DNA of 64,000 nucleotides from Candidatus Syntrophopropionicum ammoniitolerans (GCA_013201395.1 JABMJD010000001.1:1-64000); one strand, 5' to 3'. Counted from the first letter of the stretch, positions 36,967 to 48,030 are shown. Numbers and translations: made by a program. Notes: a model not told the origin generated them from the sequence alone.

Positions 36967-37974
36967 GTGATTTTTATCAACTGTAAAGGTGAAAAGCATA
37001 ATGTTTGGGCGGGCAATGAAATTTTGTCGGCACTACCCTTGAATATCCGCTATATGATCTCAGCCCTACCCGGTAAGATTCTGGAGGGCGTTGAGGAGAT
37101 AAGGATCAGGCAGGGGAAACCACTGGTGCTGGGCCTGTCTGGGGGGGATATATTCGTTGGTGCCGCCGGCGTACCGGTGCAGCAGGCTGGTGAGGCTTAT
37201 TATATTACAGCGGCTGATATGGAAGGTCTGATTGATCTGATTAGTGGTTCTTCAATATATGCCCTGGAGGAGGAGTTGCGTACCGGGTTTATCACATTAC
37301 CGGGAGGGCATCGGGCCGGCATTACCGGCCGGGCGGTATTAAGTGGGGGGAAAGTAAGAACCCTGAAAAATTTTTCTTGCTGCAATCTGCGTGTTTCCCG
37401 GGAGATCAGGGGGGCGGCATCAGCACTTTTGCCTCATATTATTAATAAAAAGGATAGCGGTATTTACCATACCATACTGGTGTCGCCCCCCGGGTGCGGC
37501 AAAACGACCATGCTGCGGGACATGATCAGGCAAATCAGCAGCGGTGTACCCGATCTCCTTTGCCCGGGGCTTACAGTCGGATTAGTTGACGAACGTTCTG
37601 AGGTGGCCGGGTGTTACCGGGGGGTGCCCCAAAGGGATGTGGGCATCCGGACCGATGTTTTGGATGGTTGCCCCAAAGCGGAAGGGATGATGATGCTTTT
37701 GCGTTCCATGGGGCCCCAGGTGATTGCGGCTGACGAAATTGGCCGCCGGGAAGATGTTGACGCTCTGGAAGAAGTTTTAAATGCCGGGGTCAAAATCTTG
37801 CTCACTGCCCATGGTTCATCCCTGGCCGAACTGGCCGAGAGGCCGGTACTCGGCGGGCTGGTCCGTTCCCGGATCATCGAACGGTATGTAATTCTAAGCC
37901 GTTCCCGGGGTCCCGGCACAGTGGAAAATATAGTTGATGGCAAAACCTTTCGGGCGGTGGGGGTGAGAGGGTGA
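36967..37974 (+). CDS. spoIIIAA: Stage III sporulation protein AA (ATPase)
   Basis: VSPPGCGKTTMLRDMIRQIS; VGLVDERSEVAGCYRGVPQRDVGIRTDVLDGCPKAEGMMMLLRSM. Confidence 0.96.
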   Translation: MIFINCKGEKHNVWAGNEILSALPLNIRYMISALPGKILEGVEEIRIRQGKPLVLGLSGGDIFVGAAGVPVQQAGEAYYITAADMEGLIDLISGSSIYALEEELRTGFITLPGGHRAGITGRAVLSGGKVRTLKNFSCCNLRVSREIRGAASALLPHIINKKDSGIYHTILVSPPGCGKTTMLRDMIRQISSGVPDLLCPGLTVGLVDERSEVAGCYRGVPQRDVGIRTDVLDGCPKAEGMMMLLRSMGPQVIAADEIGRREDVDALEEVLNAGVKILLTAHGSSLAELAERPVLGGLVRSRIIERYVILSRSRGPGTVENIVDGKTFRAVGVRG

Positions 37975-38489
37975 TCAAACTTCTGGGGGCTGCCATGGTG
38001 GTGGCATCGGCCGGTATTGGCGGTATGACTGTGGCCGGTAGATACAGCCGTAGACCCAGGGAGCTGAAGTCTTTAGGGTATGCCTTACAAATGCTGGAGA
38101 CGGAAATTTCCTACGGGGCGAATTATCTCCAAATAGCCCTGGAGCAGGTAGCAGGCCGTTGTGACCGGGCCGTGGCGCCTTTGTTTAGCCGCGCGGCAGC
38201 AGAGCTTTCTTCTAACACCGGTATCACTGCTGCCCGGGCCTGGGAAAATTCTCTGGCTGCTTACTACCGTGCCAGTGCTTTAAATGGACAAGACCTGGTG
38301 ATCCTGCGCAGCCTGGGTTCCTCTCTGGGGATTTCCGACCGCACAGATCAGGTCAAACATTTGCACCTGGCTATGGAACAGATTAAATCAGAAAATGCCA
38401 GGGCGGAGGAAGAAGCGGCCCGTAATGTCAAGCTGTGGAACCATCTTGGTTTTTTGGGCGGGCTGCTGGTGGTTCTGATTCTCTATTAA
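37971..38489 (+). CDS. spoIIIAB: Stage III sporulation protein AB
   Basis: YSRRPRELKSLGYALQMLETEISYG; operon position. Confidence 0.92.
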   Translation: MIKLLGAAMVVASAGIGGMTVAGRYSRRPRELKSLGYALQMLETEISYGANYLQIALEQVAGRCDRAVAPLFSRAAAELSSNTGITAARAWENSLAAYYRASALNGQDLVILRSLGSSLGISDRTDQVKHLHLAMEQIKSENARAEEEAARNVKLWNHLGFLGGLLVVLILY

Positions 38490-38506
38490 GGAAAAGAGGT
38501 GCAGCG

Positions 38507-38710
38507 TTGGTTAACGGTATTGATTTAATTTTTAAAATAGCCGGGGTCGGCATCCTGGTGGCAGTGCTAAACACGATATTAAAACAGGCGGGCAAAGAGG
38601 AACAGGGACATATTGTAACCCTGGCCGGCCTGGCCATTGTTTTTATCTGGGTGATCCAACTGCTGGCGCTACTGTTTGATCAGGTCAAATCGGTTTTCAA
38701 GCTGTTTTAA
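38507..38710 (+). CDS. spoIIIAC: Stage III sporulation protein AC
   Basis: NGIDLIFKIAGVGILVAVLNTILKQAGKEEQGHIVTLAGL. Confidence 0.92.
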   Translation: MVNGIDLIFKIAGVGILVAVLNTILKQAGKEEQGHIVTLAGLAIVFIWVIQLLALLFDQVKSVFKLF

Positions 38711-38728
38711 ATAAGGTAGGAGTTAGTT

Positions 38729-39115
38729 ATGGATGTGCTGCAGATTGTTGCTATCGGGCTGATTGCCACTGTGCTGATCGTTGTAGTCAGAAGCCAGCGG
38801 CCGGAACTGGCGGTATTGTTGAGTGTGGCAGCCGGAGTGATCATTTTCCTCCTGGTGCTGGGGAAAATCAGTTCGATTATGGATGTGATCAAAGAATTGG
38901 CGAGCAGTGCGGGCATCAACATGGTCTATATGGGGACCATTTTAAAAATAATCGGTATTGCCTATATTGCTGAATTTGGTGCCCAGATTTGCCGCGACGC
39001 CGGCGAAGGGACCATCGCCTCCAAAATTGAACTGGCTGCCAAAATTCTCATTATGGTGCTGGCAGTACCCATTGTAGTGGCCGTACTGACAATGCTGATT
39101 AAATTAGTACCGTGA
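38729..39115 (+). CDS. spoIIIAD: Stage III sporulation protein AD
   Basis: MDVLQIVAIGLIATVLIVVVRSQRPELAVLLSVAAG; IAYIAEFGAQICRDAGE. Confidence 0.93.
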   Translation: MDVLQIVAIGLIATVLIVVVRSQRPELAVLLSVAAGVIIFLLVLGKISSIMDVIKELASSAGINMVYMGTILKIIGIAYIAEFGAQICRDAGEGTIASKIELAAKILIMVLAVPIVVAVLTMLIKLVP

Positions 39116-39259
39116 AACCTCCCCCGCCGGGTTTGTGGCGGGGAATGTGCCGGGGAAAATACCCTGGAGTGCGGCTGGCTTTGGGACATGCTGCCGCTAT
39201 TGGGATCAGGTGAGTGAAGGCATAATGGCAAGCAGCAGAATGGGAAGATACCAGGTGAA

Positions 39260-40453
39260 GTGGGAGTGAGAAATGTGGGCCGCCTTGCTAACAGGTTTTT
39301 ATTACTAATTTTTGCACTGGTGCTGCTTTTTTCTCCTGTGCTATGCTTCGCTGCGCCTCTGGATGAAATTACCCCGGAAGGTCTAACCGACCCACTGGAG
39401 CTCAATGATGTCCAGTCCTATATAGACCAGTTGGACAGCACAGTCAAAGGGGTTGTGCCCCAGCTTGACTTCAGGGATATGGTTGTCAAGCTGGTTAAAG
39501 GTGAGCTGGACTGGAAACCGGCGGATATTCTACACAATATGGTCAGCATGCTTTTTAAAGAGGTAGTAGCAAACTTTGCCTTACTGGGCAAGCTGGTAGT
39601 TCTGGCGGTAATTTGTGCCGTGCTGCAGAACCTGGTGTGCTCCTTTGAAAAAGGCACCACGGGGCAGCTGGCTTACTCCGTCACCTATCTGGTGCTGGTG
39701 ACCATTGCCATCGGTTCCTTTTCCCTGGCGGTAAATGCCGGCCGGGAAGTGGTAGATGCCATGGTTACGTTTATGCAGGCCTTGCTGCCGATCCTGTTGA
39801 CCTTGCTGGTAGCTGTGGGCGGATTTGCTTCCGCGGCCATTTTTAGCCCGGTTATACTGGCCACCCTGGGCATATTCGGTTCTCTAATCAAGAACATAAT
39901 CCTGCCCCTGTTTTTTTTCGTGGCCATATTGGGGGTGATCAGCAATCTCACGGACCGGTTCAAGGTGACCAGCCTGGCCGATCTTTTAAAAACTATTGGT
40001 ATGGGTTTGATGGGTGTATTTACCACCATTTTCCTCGGGGTGTTGGCCATCCAGGGTGTGGCCGGTGCGGTAGGTGACTCGGTAACCTTTAAAACGGCCC
40101 GGTTTACAGTGAAAACCTTTGTGCCCCTGGTGGGGGGGATGCTCTCCGATGCCCTGGATGCCGTAATCAGTTCTTCCCTGCTGATCAAAAACGCTCTCGG
40201 TGTGGCCGGTATCGGTGTCATCGGCGCCATTATGATCGTCCCGTTATTAAAAATAGTAACACTGGCTTTCACTTATAAACTGGCCGGTTCTTTAATTCAG
40301 CCTGTGGCCGACGGGCAGATGGTGGATTGTTTAAACAGCCTGGGCAATAGCCTATTTCTCATTTTTGCTGCTGTGGCCACAGTCGGTCTGTTATTCTTTT
40401 TTACCATTACCATCGTCGTCGGCATTGGCAACATCACAGTGATGCTGAGATAG
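39260..40453 (+). CDS. spoIIIAE: Stage III sporulation protein AE
   Basis: 397 aa multi-TM protein between AD and AF; TSLADLLKTIGMGLMGVFTTIFLGVLAIQG. Confidence 0.93.
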   Translation: MGVRNVGRLANRFLLLIFALVLLFSPVLCFAAPLDEITPEGLTDPLELNDVQSYIDQLDSTVKGVVPQLDFRDMVVKLVKGELDWKPADILHNMVSMLFKEVVANFALLGKLVVLAVICAVLQNLVCSFEKGTTGQLAYSVTYLVLVTIAIGSFSLAVNAGREVVDAMVTFMQALLPILLTLLVAVGGFASAAIFSPVILATLGIFGSLIKNIILPLFFFVAILGVISNLTDRFKVTSLADLLKTIGMGLMGVFTTIFLGVLAIQGVAGAVGDSVTFKTARFTVKTFVPLVGGMLSDALDAVISSSLLIKNALGVAGIGVIGAIMIVPLLKIVTLAFTYKLAGSLIQPVADGQMVDCLNSLGNSLFLIFAAVATVGLLFFFTITIVVGIGNITVMLR

Positions 40454-40512
40454 ACAATGCCCGGCCGCAACAGTTTCAGGGCCGGTTTTAAGGCCTGGAA
40501 AGGGGGGATCCG

Positions 40513-41157
40513 GTGGATGCCATTCGCAGTCTGGTGCAGAACATTATTATTATTCTAATCCTGGCCTTGTTCCTAGAAATGTTCCTGCCCCAGGGCGGAC
40601 TAAAAAAATATGTAAAAATGGTCATGGGGCTCCTGGTGGTGATCGCTGTAATTCAGGCCATAGGCACCCTGGTGCAATGGGATTACAGCAGTGAGTTGTC
40701 TGCATTAACCACTGAGGGGGACAGAATGCAGGTTTCTGAGGCTATCGAGGCGGGGAAAAAAATGTCTGGTAACCAGCAGCAAAAGGCCATCGAACAATAT
40801 GAGGGTGGCATAGCCAGACAGATCATCGCTCTGACCAGCCTCTATCAGGATACCCCGGTGGTGGATGTGGACGTCCGGGTCCAGGCCGGCAGTGATGAAC
40901 CGGACTTTGGGCAGATTAAGGAGATAGTTTTGTATGTGGCTCAAACCGGGGACACGGTACCGGGGGAAGACGGGGACAATATTACCCTTGAACAAATTAA
41001 GCCGGTGACCATAAATGTTGAAAATGCTGCAGAAAGTGGGGTGGAACCGGCGGTAGAAACTACCGAACCGCCCCGGGATGTTGTATCCGGTCTAGTCAAG
41101 ACAGTGGCTGGTTTCTACAGTTTAGAACAACAGCAGGTAAAAGTCAGGTACAGATAA
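40513..41157 (+). CDS. spoIIIAF: Stage III sporulation protein AF
   Basis: SLVQNIIIILILALFLEMFLPQGGLKKYVKMVMGLLVVIAVI. Confidence 0.92.
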   Translation: MDAIRSLVQNIIIILILALFLEMFLPQGGLKKYVKMVMGLLVVIAVIQAIGTLVQWDYSSELSALTTEGDRMQVSEAIEAGKKMSGNQQQKAIEQYEGGIARQIIALTSLYQDTPVVDVDVRVQAGSDEPDFGQIKEIVLYVAQTGDTVPGEDGDNITLEQIKPVTINVENAAESGVEPAVETTEPPRDVVSGLVKTVAGFYSLEQQQVKVRYR

Positions 41158-41171
41158 ATGGAGGTGGCAGA

Positions 41172-41807
41172 ATGCGAAAACTACTGGGATACTTTGGCCT
41201 GGGTGGGGAAGAAGAAGGGAAATTTCCTGTCAAGGGGAGGGGCAGCCTGTGGCTATTGGCCCTGGCGGCCCTGGGTGTGGTGCTGCTGGTTTTTTCTTCA
41301 GCTTTCGGTGGTGGCCAGGAGGAACAGCAAGCTGTGGCCCAGTTCCAGCAGCAGGAAGATACTGTTACCACAGCACCGCCTGAAGAACCCAGGAGCAAAA
41401 TGACTGCAGAAGAGGAACAACTGGGTCAAAAACTATGTGCCATGCTGCGTCAGGTGGAGGGTGCCGGCCGGGTGGAGGTTTCGGTACGGCTTTCCAGCAC
41501 TACCAAATCGGAATTTGCTGTGAACGACAGTGCAGCCAAAAAAACAACAGAAGAAAAGGATCAGGGTGGCGGTACACGTACCACTACGGAAAACACCGGC
41601 AGCAGCCAACTGGTGATGAATCGCAGCGGCAACGGTGGCGAACAACCGGTGATCGAAAGACAGGAGGCACCACATATAGCCGGGGTGCTGGTGGTGGCAG
41701 AGGGTGCTGTTGATGCCCGGGTGAAGGCAAAACTATATGAAGCGACACGGGTAGCAGTGGGGGTGGAGCCCCAGCGGATACTGGTACTGCCCATGGAAAG
41801 GAGATAA
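41172..41807 (+). CDS. spoIIIAG: Stage III sporulation protein AG
   Basis: Position; LGQKLCAMLRQVEGAGRVEVSVRL; ISGVLVVAEGA-like IAGVLVVAEGAVDARVKAKLYEATRVAVGV. Confidence 0.9.
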   Translation: MRKLLGYFGLGGEEEGKFPVKGRGSLWLLALAALGVVLLVFSSAFGGGQEEQQAVAQFQQQEDTVTTAPPEEPRSKMTAEEEQLGQKLCAMLRQVEGAGRVEVSVRLSSTTKSEFAVNDSAAKKTTEEKDQGGGTRTTTENTGSSQLVMNRSGNGGEQPVIERQEAPHIAGVLVVAEGAVDARVKAKLYEATRVAVGVEPQRILVLPMERR

Positions 41808-41809
41808 TA

Positions 41810-42394
41810 ATGCAGGCAATGATTATTAGGCGGCGCACCCTGGTCTTGATTCTGTTGGGTGTATGTGGTATTTTGCTCCTGGTGGTCGGGTTGCGGGGTG
41901 GCCTATTGGAACAAAAGAACCAGGAATGGGACATCCCTGTCAGTCAACCCGGTCTGCCCGGAGGTGTCAGTATTGAGGAGGTCTACCCTCCGTCCCTGCC
42001 GGCAGAGAACACAGAAAAAACGGAACTGGCTGTGATTGATGATAGTGCCGACTTTTTTGTTGAGTACCGGTTGGAAAGGGATCGCACCCGGGGTCAGAGG
42101 GTAGAATGGCTGAGAGAGGTGATCAACAACGAACAGTCGGCAGTGGAAACCCGACAAAAAGCCCAGGAGAGTCTACTGGCCATCAGCAACAAAATGGAGA
42201 CAGAAACAGAATTGGAAAGCCTGCTCAAAGCCAAAGGATTTAAGGATGTGGCGGTTATTGCCGATGAACAGGCAGTTACTGTTATCGTTACCTCAGAAGC
42301 ATTGTCTGCCGGTGAATGCAGCGAGATTAACAATCTCGTTTCCCGCAAAACAGGTGTAGACGCCAAAAATATTGCCATTATAGCCAGGACATGA
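41810..42394 (+). CDS. spoIIIAH: Stage III sporulation protein AH
   Basis: DFFVEYRLERDRTRGQRVEWLREVINNEQSAVETRQKAQE. Confidence 0.93.
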   Translation: MQAMIIRRRTLVLILLGVCGILLLVVGLRGGLLEQKNQEWDIPVSQPGLPGGVSIEEVYPPSLPAENTEKTELAVIDDSADFFVEYRLERDRTRGQRVEWLREVINNEQSAVETRQKAQESLLAISNKMETETELESLLKAKGFKDVAVIADEQAVTVIVTSEALSAGECSEINNLVSRKTGVDAKNIAIIART

Positions 42395-42586
42395 TCATAA
42401 TTTGGTTGTTTAAATGGCATATTGTATACTGCATTAGAACACATATACTGTATACTTGCAGCAAAGAGGTTTCCAAACCTTTATGAATCAAATATAATAT
42501 GTCTATAGACACAATAGTTGGGTCAGGTTGTCTTAAAAATATATAGCAACCTGATTTTTATATTCCTGTCACAGGGGGGATTGAAT

Positions 42587-44575
42587 TTGGAGAATAGAGT
42601 AAAGATCACGGACACTACCTTGCGTGATGCCCATCAGAGTCTCTGGGCCACAAGGATGCGCACTGCAGATATGCTGCCCATTGCCGAGAAATTAGATAAT
42701 ATCGGCTATCATTCCCTGGAGGTGTGGGGTGGGAATACCTTTGATGTTGGTTTACGATACCTGAACGAAGATCCCTGGGATAGGCTGCGCCAGTTGAAAA
42801 AAATTATCCGTAAAACACCTTTGCAAATGATGATCAGGGGCCAGTCACTGGTCGGCTATCAACAGTATCCGGATGATGTGGTGGAGGCATATATCAACAA
42901 ATCCGTGGAAAACGGCATTAGTATTATTAGAATATATGATGCCTTAAATGATGTACGCAACCTGGAGACAGCCATACAGTCGGCAAAAAAAGCCGGCGCC
43001 CATGTCCAGGCCGCCATGGTGTATACAGTAAGCCCAATTCATACTAACGAGCATTATACAGAGTTGGCCCGGCATTTGGCTGAAATGGGGGCGGATTCGA
43101 TTTGTATTAAGGATACGGCTGGTCTTTTGGGCCCCTACAACGCCTATGAGCTGGTAAAATCCCTAAAGAAAAACCACGACCTTCCTGTGCAGCTGCACTG
43201 TCACTACATTGGGGGGTTGGCGGTAGGTACCTATCTGAAAGCAGCTGAAGCGGGCGCTGATCTAATCGACACTGCTACAGTGCCTCTGGCTTTTGGCGCT
43301 TCCCAGCCGCCGGTAGAAACTGTCGTGCGTGCTCTGCACGGTTCCAGCCGGGATACGCAGCTTGATATCCACAAGCTATTTGAAATTGCGGAATATTTTG
43401 AGGAGATGAGAAAGGAAAAAGGCTTCAAACGTGGTGTGACCAGGATAAATGATATGCGTGTTTTTGATCACCACGTTCCGGGGGGCGCCATATCTAACCT
43501 GGTCACCCAGCTGGAGGAGCAAAAGGCCCTCTACCGCCTGGGCGAGGTTTTGGAGGAAATCCCCCGGGTGATAGAAGACCTGGGTTATCCACCCCTGGTT
43601 ACACCGACCAGCCAAATTGTCGGTACCCAGGCAGTACTTAATGTTTTAACTGGGGAACGCTATAAGCTGGTTCCGGGTGAGGTGCGTGACTATATCCGGG
43701 GTTATTATGGTCGGCCTCCGGCCCCCATCAACCAGGATATCGCCCGCAAGGTTCTAAGGGATCGTACGGCCATCAGCGACAAGCCTTCAGATCTATTGGA
43801 GCCTAGAATGGAAAAACTGCGGAGTGAATTGGCAGACCAGGTTACCAGGGAAGAAGATCTGATTTCATATGCCCTGTTCCCCCAGGTAGCCAGGCGGTTT
43901 TTCGAATTTAAGCGTAACGGTGGCTTCCAGAAGGGGCAAAACTATCAGGTGAGAGAGAACCTGCCCAAGTTAGAAAGAAATATATCGGTGGCGCCGGAAA
44001 AGGCTCCCGCCGGGAAAAAGGCAGGTGGCCCGAAAGAAACAACCCCGCAAGGGCAGAAGGCAAGTAGGGCGGCAGATTCCGATACTGCTAAGGAGGTAGG
44101 GGAATTGAATGTATCTGATGTCAAAGACCTAATTAAGTTTATCGGTGATACAGATATTACTGAGGTATCCTTGGAAAGTGCTGGTGTCAAGCTATCAGTC
44201 AGAAAAGGTGGTTTTCAGGCGGCAGAGGTGCCTGTGCGGTTAAATGCACCGCCGGCCAATGGAGCCCAGGTAGAAAAACCTGCTGCTGCGGAGGACCTAT
44301 CCGAGCAGATAGCAGATGAATCTCAGGCCGAAGATGGACTACAACCCGTCATTGCGCCCATGGTAGGTACCTTTTATGATACCCCGTCACCGGAATCGGA
44401 TCCCTATGTCCAGGTGGGGGATCAGATCAAAAAAGGACAGGTCCTATGTATTATCGAAGCAATGAAGCTGATGAATGAAATTAAATCCGAATATGATGGC
44501 GAAATTGTGGAGGTAAAGGTGGAAAGGGGCCAGCCGGTGGAATACGGCCAGGTGATTTTCCTGATTAAGGAATAA
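42587..44575 (+). CDS. Pyruvate carboxylase subunit B / oxaloacetate decarboxylase alpha-like carboxyltransferase fused to AccB-like biotin carrier domain
   Basis: [34 protein letters not shown]-terminal [23 protein letters not shown]...[12 protein letters not shown] start at 42587 preferred over 42518. Confidence 0.92.
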   Translation: MENRVKITDTTLRDAHQSLWATRMRTADMLPIAEKLDNIGYHSLEVWGGNTFDVGLRYLNEDPWDRLRQLKKIIRKTPLQMMIRGQSLVGYQQYPDDVVEAYINKSVENGISIIRIYDALNDVRNLETAIQSAKKAGAHVQAAMVYTVSPIHTNEHYTELARHLAEMGADSICIKDTAGLLGPYNAYELVKSLKKNHDLPVQLHCHYIGGLAVGTYLKAAEAGADLIDTATVPLAFGASQPPVETVVRALHGSSRDTQLDIHKLFEIAEYFEEMRKEKGFKRGVTRINDMRVFDHHVPGGAISNLVTQLEEQKALYRLGEVLEEIPRVIEDLGYPPLVTPTSQIVGTQAVLNVLTGERYKLVPGEVRDYIRGYYGRPPAPINQDIARKVLRDRTAISDKPSDLLEPRMEKLRSELADQVTREEDLISYALFPQVARRFFEFKRNGGFQKGQNYQVRENLPKLERNISVAPEKAPAGKKAGGPKETTPQGQKASRAADSDTAKEVGELNVSDVKDLIKFIGDTDITEVSLESAGVKLSVRKGGFQAAEVPVRLNAPPANGAQVEKPAAAEDLSEQIADESQAEDGLQPVIAPMVGTFYDTPSPESDPYVQVGDQIKKGQVLCIIEAMKLMNEIKSEYDGEIVEVKVERGQPVEYGQVIFLIKE

Positions 44576-44616
44576 TGAACATGCAACCAGGTTTAATCAA
44601 TTCCATGGAGGGAAAA

Positions 44617-45963
44617 ATGTTTAAAAAAATCCTGATTGCCAATCGCGGTGAAATAGCTGTGCGGGTAATCCGGGCCTGCCGGGAAATGGGCATCAGTACT
44701 GTTGCTGTGTATTCTGAGGCGGATCGGGATAGCTTGCATGTGTGGTGGGCGGATGAGGCCTTTTGTATTGGACCGGCGCCCTCCGCCAAGAGCTACCTTA
44801 ACTTTACAAACATTATCAGCGCTGCGATCCTTTCCGGGGCGGAGGCTATTCACCCCGGCTATGGTTTTCTAGCAGAAAATGCTGATTTTTCCGAAGTGTG
44901 TGCCAAATGCGGTCTGACCTTTATTGGGCCCCCGGCCCAGGCGATCCAACGGATGGGGGAAAAGGCCTTAGCCAGGGAAACTATGATCCGTGCGGGAATT
45001 CCTATAGTGCCGGGATCCGATGGTGTGATCCGGGATATGGACAAGGCTTTTGAAACAGCAGACCAAATTGGCTACCCGGTGATGGTCAAGGCCAGCCTGG
45101 GTGGCGGCGGCCGGGGCATGCGCATAGTGCAGAGCCCGGAAGATTTGAAAAATGCCGTGGCTACTGCCAAATCCGAGGCACAGTCTGCTTTTGGCAACGA
45201 TGAGATGTATATGGAGAAATATTTAGAAGAGCCCAGGCACATTGAGTTTCAAATTATTGGGGACATGCATGGCCACATTGTACATCTGGGTGAGAGGGAT
45301 TGCTCCATCCAGAGGCGCAACCAAAAAGTGATTGAGGAGGCGCCGTCCAGCGCCCTAACACCGGAACTGAGAGCCCAGATGGGTGAAGTAGCTTTGCAGG
45401 CAGCCAGGGCCGTTAACTATTATAGCGCCGGCACTGTGGAGTTTTTGTTTGATAAAAACCATAATTTTTATTTCATGGAGATGAACACCAGGATCCAGGT
45501 GGAACACCCGGTTACCGAACTGGTCACCGGCATTGATCTGATTAAAGAACAGATTCGGGTGGCCGCCGGTGAGGAACTGGGATTTACCCAGGAGGATGTG
45601 GCCATCAACGGCCATGCTATTGAATGCCGGATCAACACTGAAGACCCTGATCATGGCTTTAGGCCCTGTTCAGGTAAAATTGACAGATATATACCGCCCG
45701 GTGGACCCGGGGTGCGGGTTGATAGTGCCCTTTACACCGGATATACAATACCTCCTTACTACGATTCCCTGATCGGTAAGTTAGTTGTTTGGGGCCGGGA
45801 CAGGCAGGAGGCCATATCCCGTATGCAGCGTTCACTACGGGAGTTTGTGGTTGAGGGTGTCCCCACTACCATACCTTTTCATCAACAGGTATCCGGGAAC
45901 GCCTTTTTCCGCCGCGGTGAAATCTATACAAATTTTATCCAGCGGCGTATTTTAGCTGAATAG
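44617..45963 (+). CDS. accC: Biotin carboxylase
   Basis: [58 protein letters not shown]. Confidence 0.96.
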   Translation: MFKKILIANRGEIAVRVIRACREMGISTVAVYSEADRDSLHVWWADEAFCIGPAPSAKSYLNFTNIISAAILSGAEAIHPGYGFLAENADFSEVCAKCGLTFIGPPAQAIQRMGEKALARETMIRAGIPIVPGSDGVIRDMDKAFETADQIGYPVMVKASLGGGGRGMRIVQSPEDLKNAVATAKSEAQSAFGNDEMYMEKYLEEPRHIEFQIIGDMHGHIVHLGERDCSIQRRNQKVIEEAPSSALTPELRAQMGEVALQAARAVNYYSAGTVEFLFDKNHNFYFMEMNTRIQVEHPVTELVTGIDLIKEQIRVAAGEELGFTQEDVAINGHAIECRINTEDPDHGFRPCSGKIDRYIPPGGPGVRVDSALYTGYTIPPYYDSLIGKLVVWGRDRQEAISRMQRSLREFVVEGVPTTIPFHQQVSGNAFFRRGEIYTNFIQRRILAE

Positions 45964-46130
45964 TAAAAACGGTTTGTGTTTGCGTTAATTTACCATATTT
46001 GCTATAATAAACGTGCTAAATTTGCCGGAAAATCAGTAGTTTTTACCTAAAACAACAATGTTGGGGAACAGGAAGCGTTGTCCATAGTAAATAGTCCCGT
46101 TTGGGCCATGTATCAGTTGGAGGTGTAGAG

Positions 46131-46529
46131 ATGGAACACAGCGAAATTGCCAGTGAAGAGCATACAAGTTTGGGCACAATTAGGATTGCCGATGATGTGG
46201 TCAAGGTCATTGCCGGGCTGGCGGCCATAGAAATAAAAGGGGTAGCCGGCATGAGCGGTGGTTTTGCAGGCGGCATCGTGGAAATGCTGGGCAAAAAAAA
46301 CCTGTCCAAGGGCATTAAGGTGGAGGTAGGGGAAAAAGAGGCAGCCATAGATCTCTCGGTGATAATGGATTATGGGGTGCGCATCCCTGATATTGCTGCC
46401 CAAATACAGGAAAATGTAAAAAGTGCTGTTGAACGGATGACCGGGCTGGCAGTTGTTGAGGCTAATGTTAATGTGCAGGGAGTTGCTTTTGCTTCTGATT
46501 TAAAGGAAGAAGAGCATAGGGTTAGATAA
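46131..46529 (+). CDS. Asp23/Gls24 family envelope stress response protein
   Basis: LGTIRIADDVVKVIAGLAAIEIKGVAGMSGG; DLSVIMDYGVRIPDIAAQIQENVKSAVERMTGL. Confidence 0.94.
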   Translation: MEHSEIASEEHTSLGTIRIADDVVKVIAGLAAIEIKGVAGMSGGFAGGIVEMLGKKNLSKGIKVEVGEKEAAIDLSVIMDYGVRIPDIAAQIQENVKSAVERMTGLAVVEANVNVQGVAFASDLKEEEHRVR

Positions 46530-46581
46530 TGCTGAGTCAATCCCCCTTACGAGGGGGTTAATTTTTAAGGGGGTCGGCTGG

Positions 46582-47118
46582 GTGAGTCCTTTCGATCGGG
46601 TTATATTTGCTATTTATTCTGTTTTTATTACCTTGTTGCTGATCCTTTTTTCATCGGTTGCCCTGGGTTGGAAAGCGCCTGCCGACCTGCTCAGGTATGT
46701 TTTTCACCCCGGCCGGCAGGAAGTTTTCTGGACCCTGGGAGCAATTGTAGTATTAATTAGCATCAGGCTTTTCTGGGTCAGTATTTTCGGTGCCGGAAAG
46801 GGTGGTCGTCACGTGGTATTGGCGGAAAATGCCCTGGGCCAGGTGAATTTATCCTTGAGCGCTGTAGAGGACCTGGCAAACAAGGTAGCGGGGCGCATCA
46901 ATGGGGTCAGAGAGGTTAGCTCACGGATATTTGGGGTCCCCCAGGGTGTGGGTTTAAAGGTGCGGGCTTCCGTAACCCCGGATATCAATGTGCCCGACGT
47001 TTCGGCAGAAATGCAAAACATGATTAAGGAAAAGGTGCTGGAAATCACCGGGTTGCAGGTCAGCATTGTCGAGGTGCATATCCAAAGCATTTCTGTGAAG
47101 AAGCCCCGGGTTGAATAG
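46582..47118 (+). CDS. amaP: Alkaline shock response membrane anchor protein AmaP
   Basis: Two N-terminal TM segments and position between Asp23 and DUF2273. Confidence 0.88.
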   Translation: MSPFDRVIFAIYSVFITLLLILFSSVALGWKAPADLLRYVFHPGRQEVFWTLGAIVVLISIRLFWVSIFGAGKGGRHVVLAENALGQVNLSLSAVEDLANKVAGRINGVREVSSRIFGVPQGVGLKVRASVTPDINVPDVSAEMQNMIKEKVLEITGLQVSIVEVHIQSISVKKPRVE

Positions 47119-47141
47119 ACGGCAAGGAAAGGGCGGGTTAA

Positions 47142-47357
47142 ATGGGCATATTTTTGGAATTTCTTGAAAAACACCCGGGCAAGATTATTGGCATCCTGCT
47201 GGGGCTAATTTTTGGCTGGTTTGCTATTACCTATGGTTTGTTTAAGGCTCTTTTTGTTTCTGCCTGTATTGTTGGCGGCTATTATATCGGCAAAAGGTTG
47301 GACGACAAGGTAGACCTAAGGACAGTGTTCGCCAGGTTTTTTGGCGAGCACCAGTAA
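47142..47357 (+). CDS. DUF2273 small membrane protein
   Basis: HPGKIIGILLGLIFGWFAITYGLFKALFVSACIVGGYYIGKRLDD. Confidence 0.9.
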   Translation: MGIFLEFLEKHPGKIIGILLGLIFGWFAITYGLFKALFVSACIVGGYYIGKRLDDKVDLRTVFARFFGEHQ

Positions 47358-47421
47358 AAAAAGCTTCTAAGGGAATATTATAATTATAGTTTGTATTTCA
47401 CATTAACCACCAGGAGGAACA

Positions 47422-47880
47422 ATGAGCAGAAGAAAAGCTAGAAAAAGGGCGCTCCAGGTGCTGTTTCAGGTTGATATCGGCAGTGTAGATCCTGGGAAAG
47501 CAATAGAATATATGGATGAGGAATTTGGCAAGGTGGCAGATAATGAGGACTTTGCCGGACAACTTATTTATGGTGTGCTGGCAAACCTGGCGCCAATTGA
47601 TCAAATTATTGCCCGGGTAAGTAAAGACTGGAAACCTGATCGAATGGCCAATGTAGACCGGAATTTAATGCGGTTGGCCCTCTATGAAATGTTTTTTTGC
47701 CATGACATTCCCAATAATGTCTCGGTGAACGAAGCCATTGATATCGGCAAAATATTTGGTGGGGCTGATTCAGGCAAATTTATTAACGGTATCCTGGGGA
47801 AGGTGATTGAAAACATTGAGAAATATACCCCTGAAGAAATTTTAAATAGTAACCTGCCGCCCAGCAACAGCCCGGTTTAA
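47422..47880 (+). CDS. nusB: Transcription antitermination factor NusB
   Basis: SRRKARKRALQVLFQVDIG; NRNLMRLALYEMFFCHDIPNNVSVNEAIDIGKIF. Confidence 0.96.
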   Translation: MSRRKARKRALQVLFQVDIGSVDPGKAIEYMDEEFGKVADNEDFAGQLIYGVLANLAPIDQIIARVSKDWKPDRMANVDRNLMRLALYEMFFCHDIPNNVSVNEAIDIGKIFGGADSGKFINGILGKVIENIEKYTPEEILNSNLPPSNSPV

Positions 47881-47917
47881 GATTAGGTTTGATCAAAATA
47901 CAAACCGGATCAAATTG

Positions 47918-47940
47918 GACCACCTGACGGTGGTTTTTTA
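47918..47940 (+). terminator. Rho-independent terminator after nusB
   Basis: ACCACC-TGAC-GGTGGTTTTTTA. Confidence 0.65.
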
Positions 47941-48030
47941 AATACTATTGTTCGAGACAGAAGGATTTAATAGGCTACTCTAGAATAGATATGCCATAAT
48001 CCGGTTTGTATTGGGACCCAAGTAGGGATT

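Noticed and set aside
39685-40272. 195-aa minus-strand ORF
   Set aside because: Antisense to spoIIIAE, an effect of biased codon use; same reason applied to other antisense ORFs over housekeeping genes (e.g. 20880-21422, 52944-53564).
46536-46572. CCCCCTTACGAGGGGG inverted repeat between asp23 and amaP
   Set aside because: Short hairpin within an operon; could be a processing or attenuation site but nothing specific supports it.
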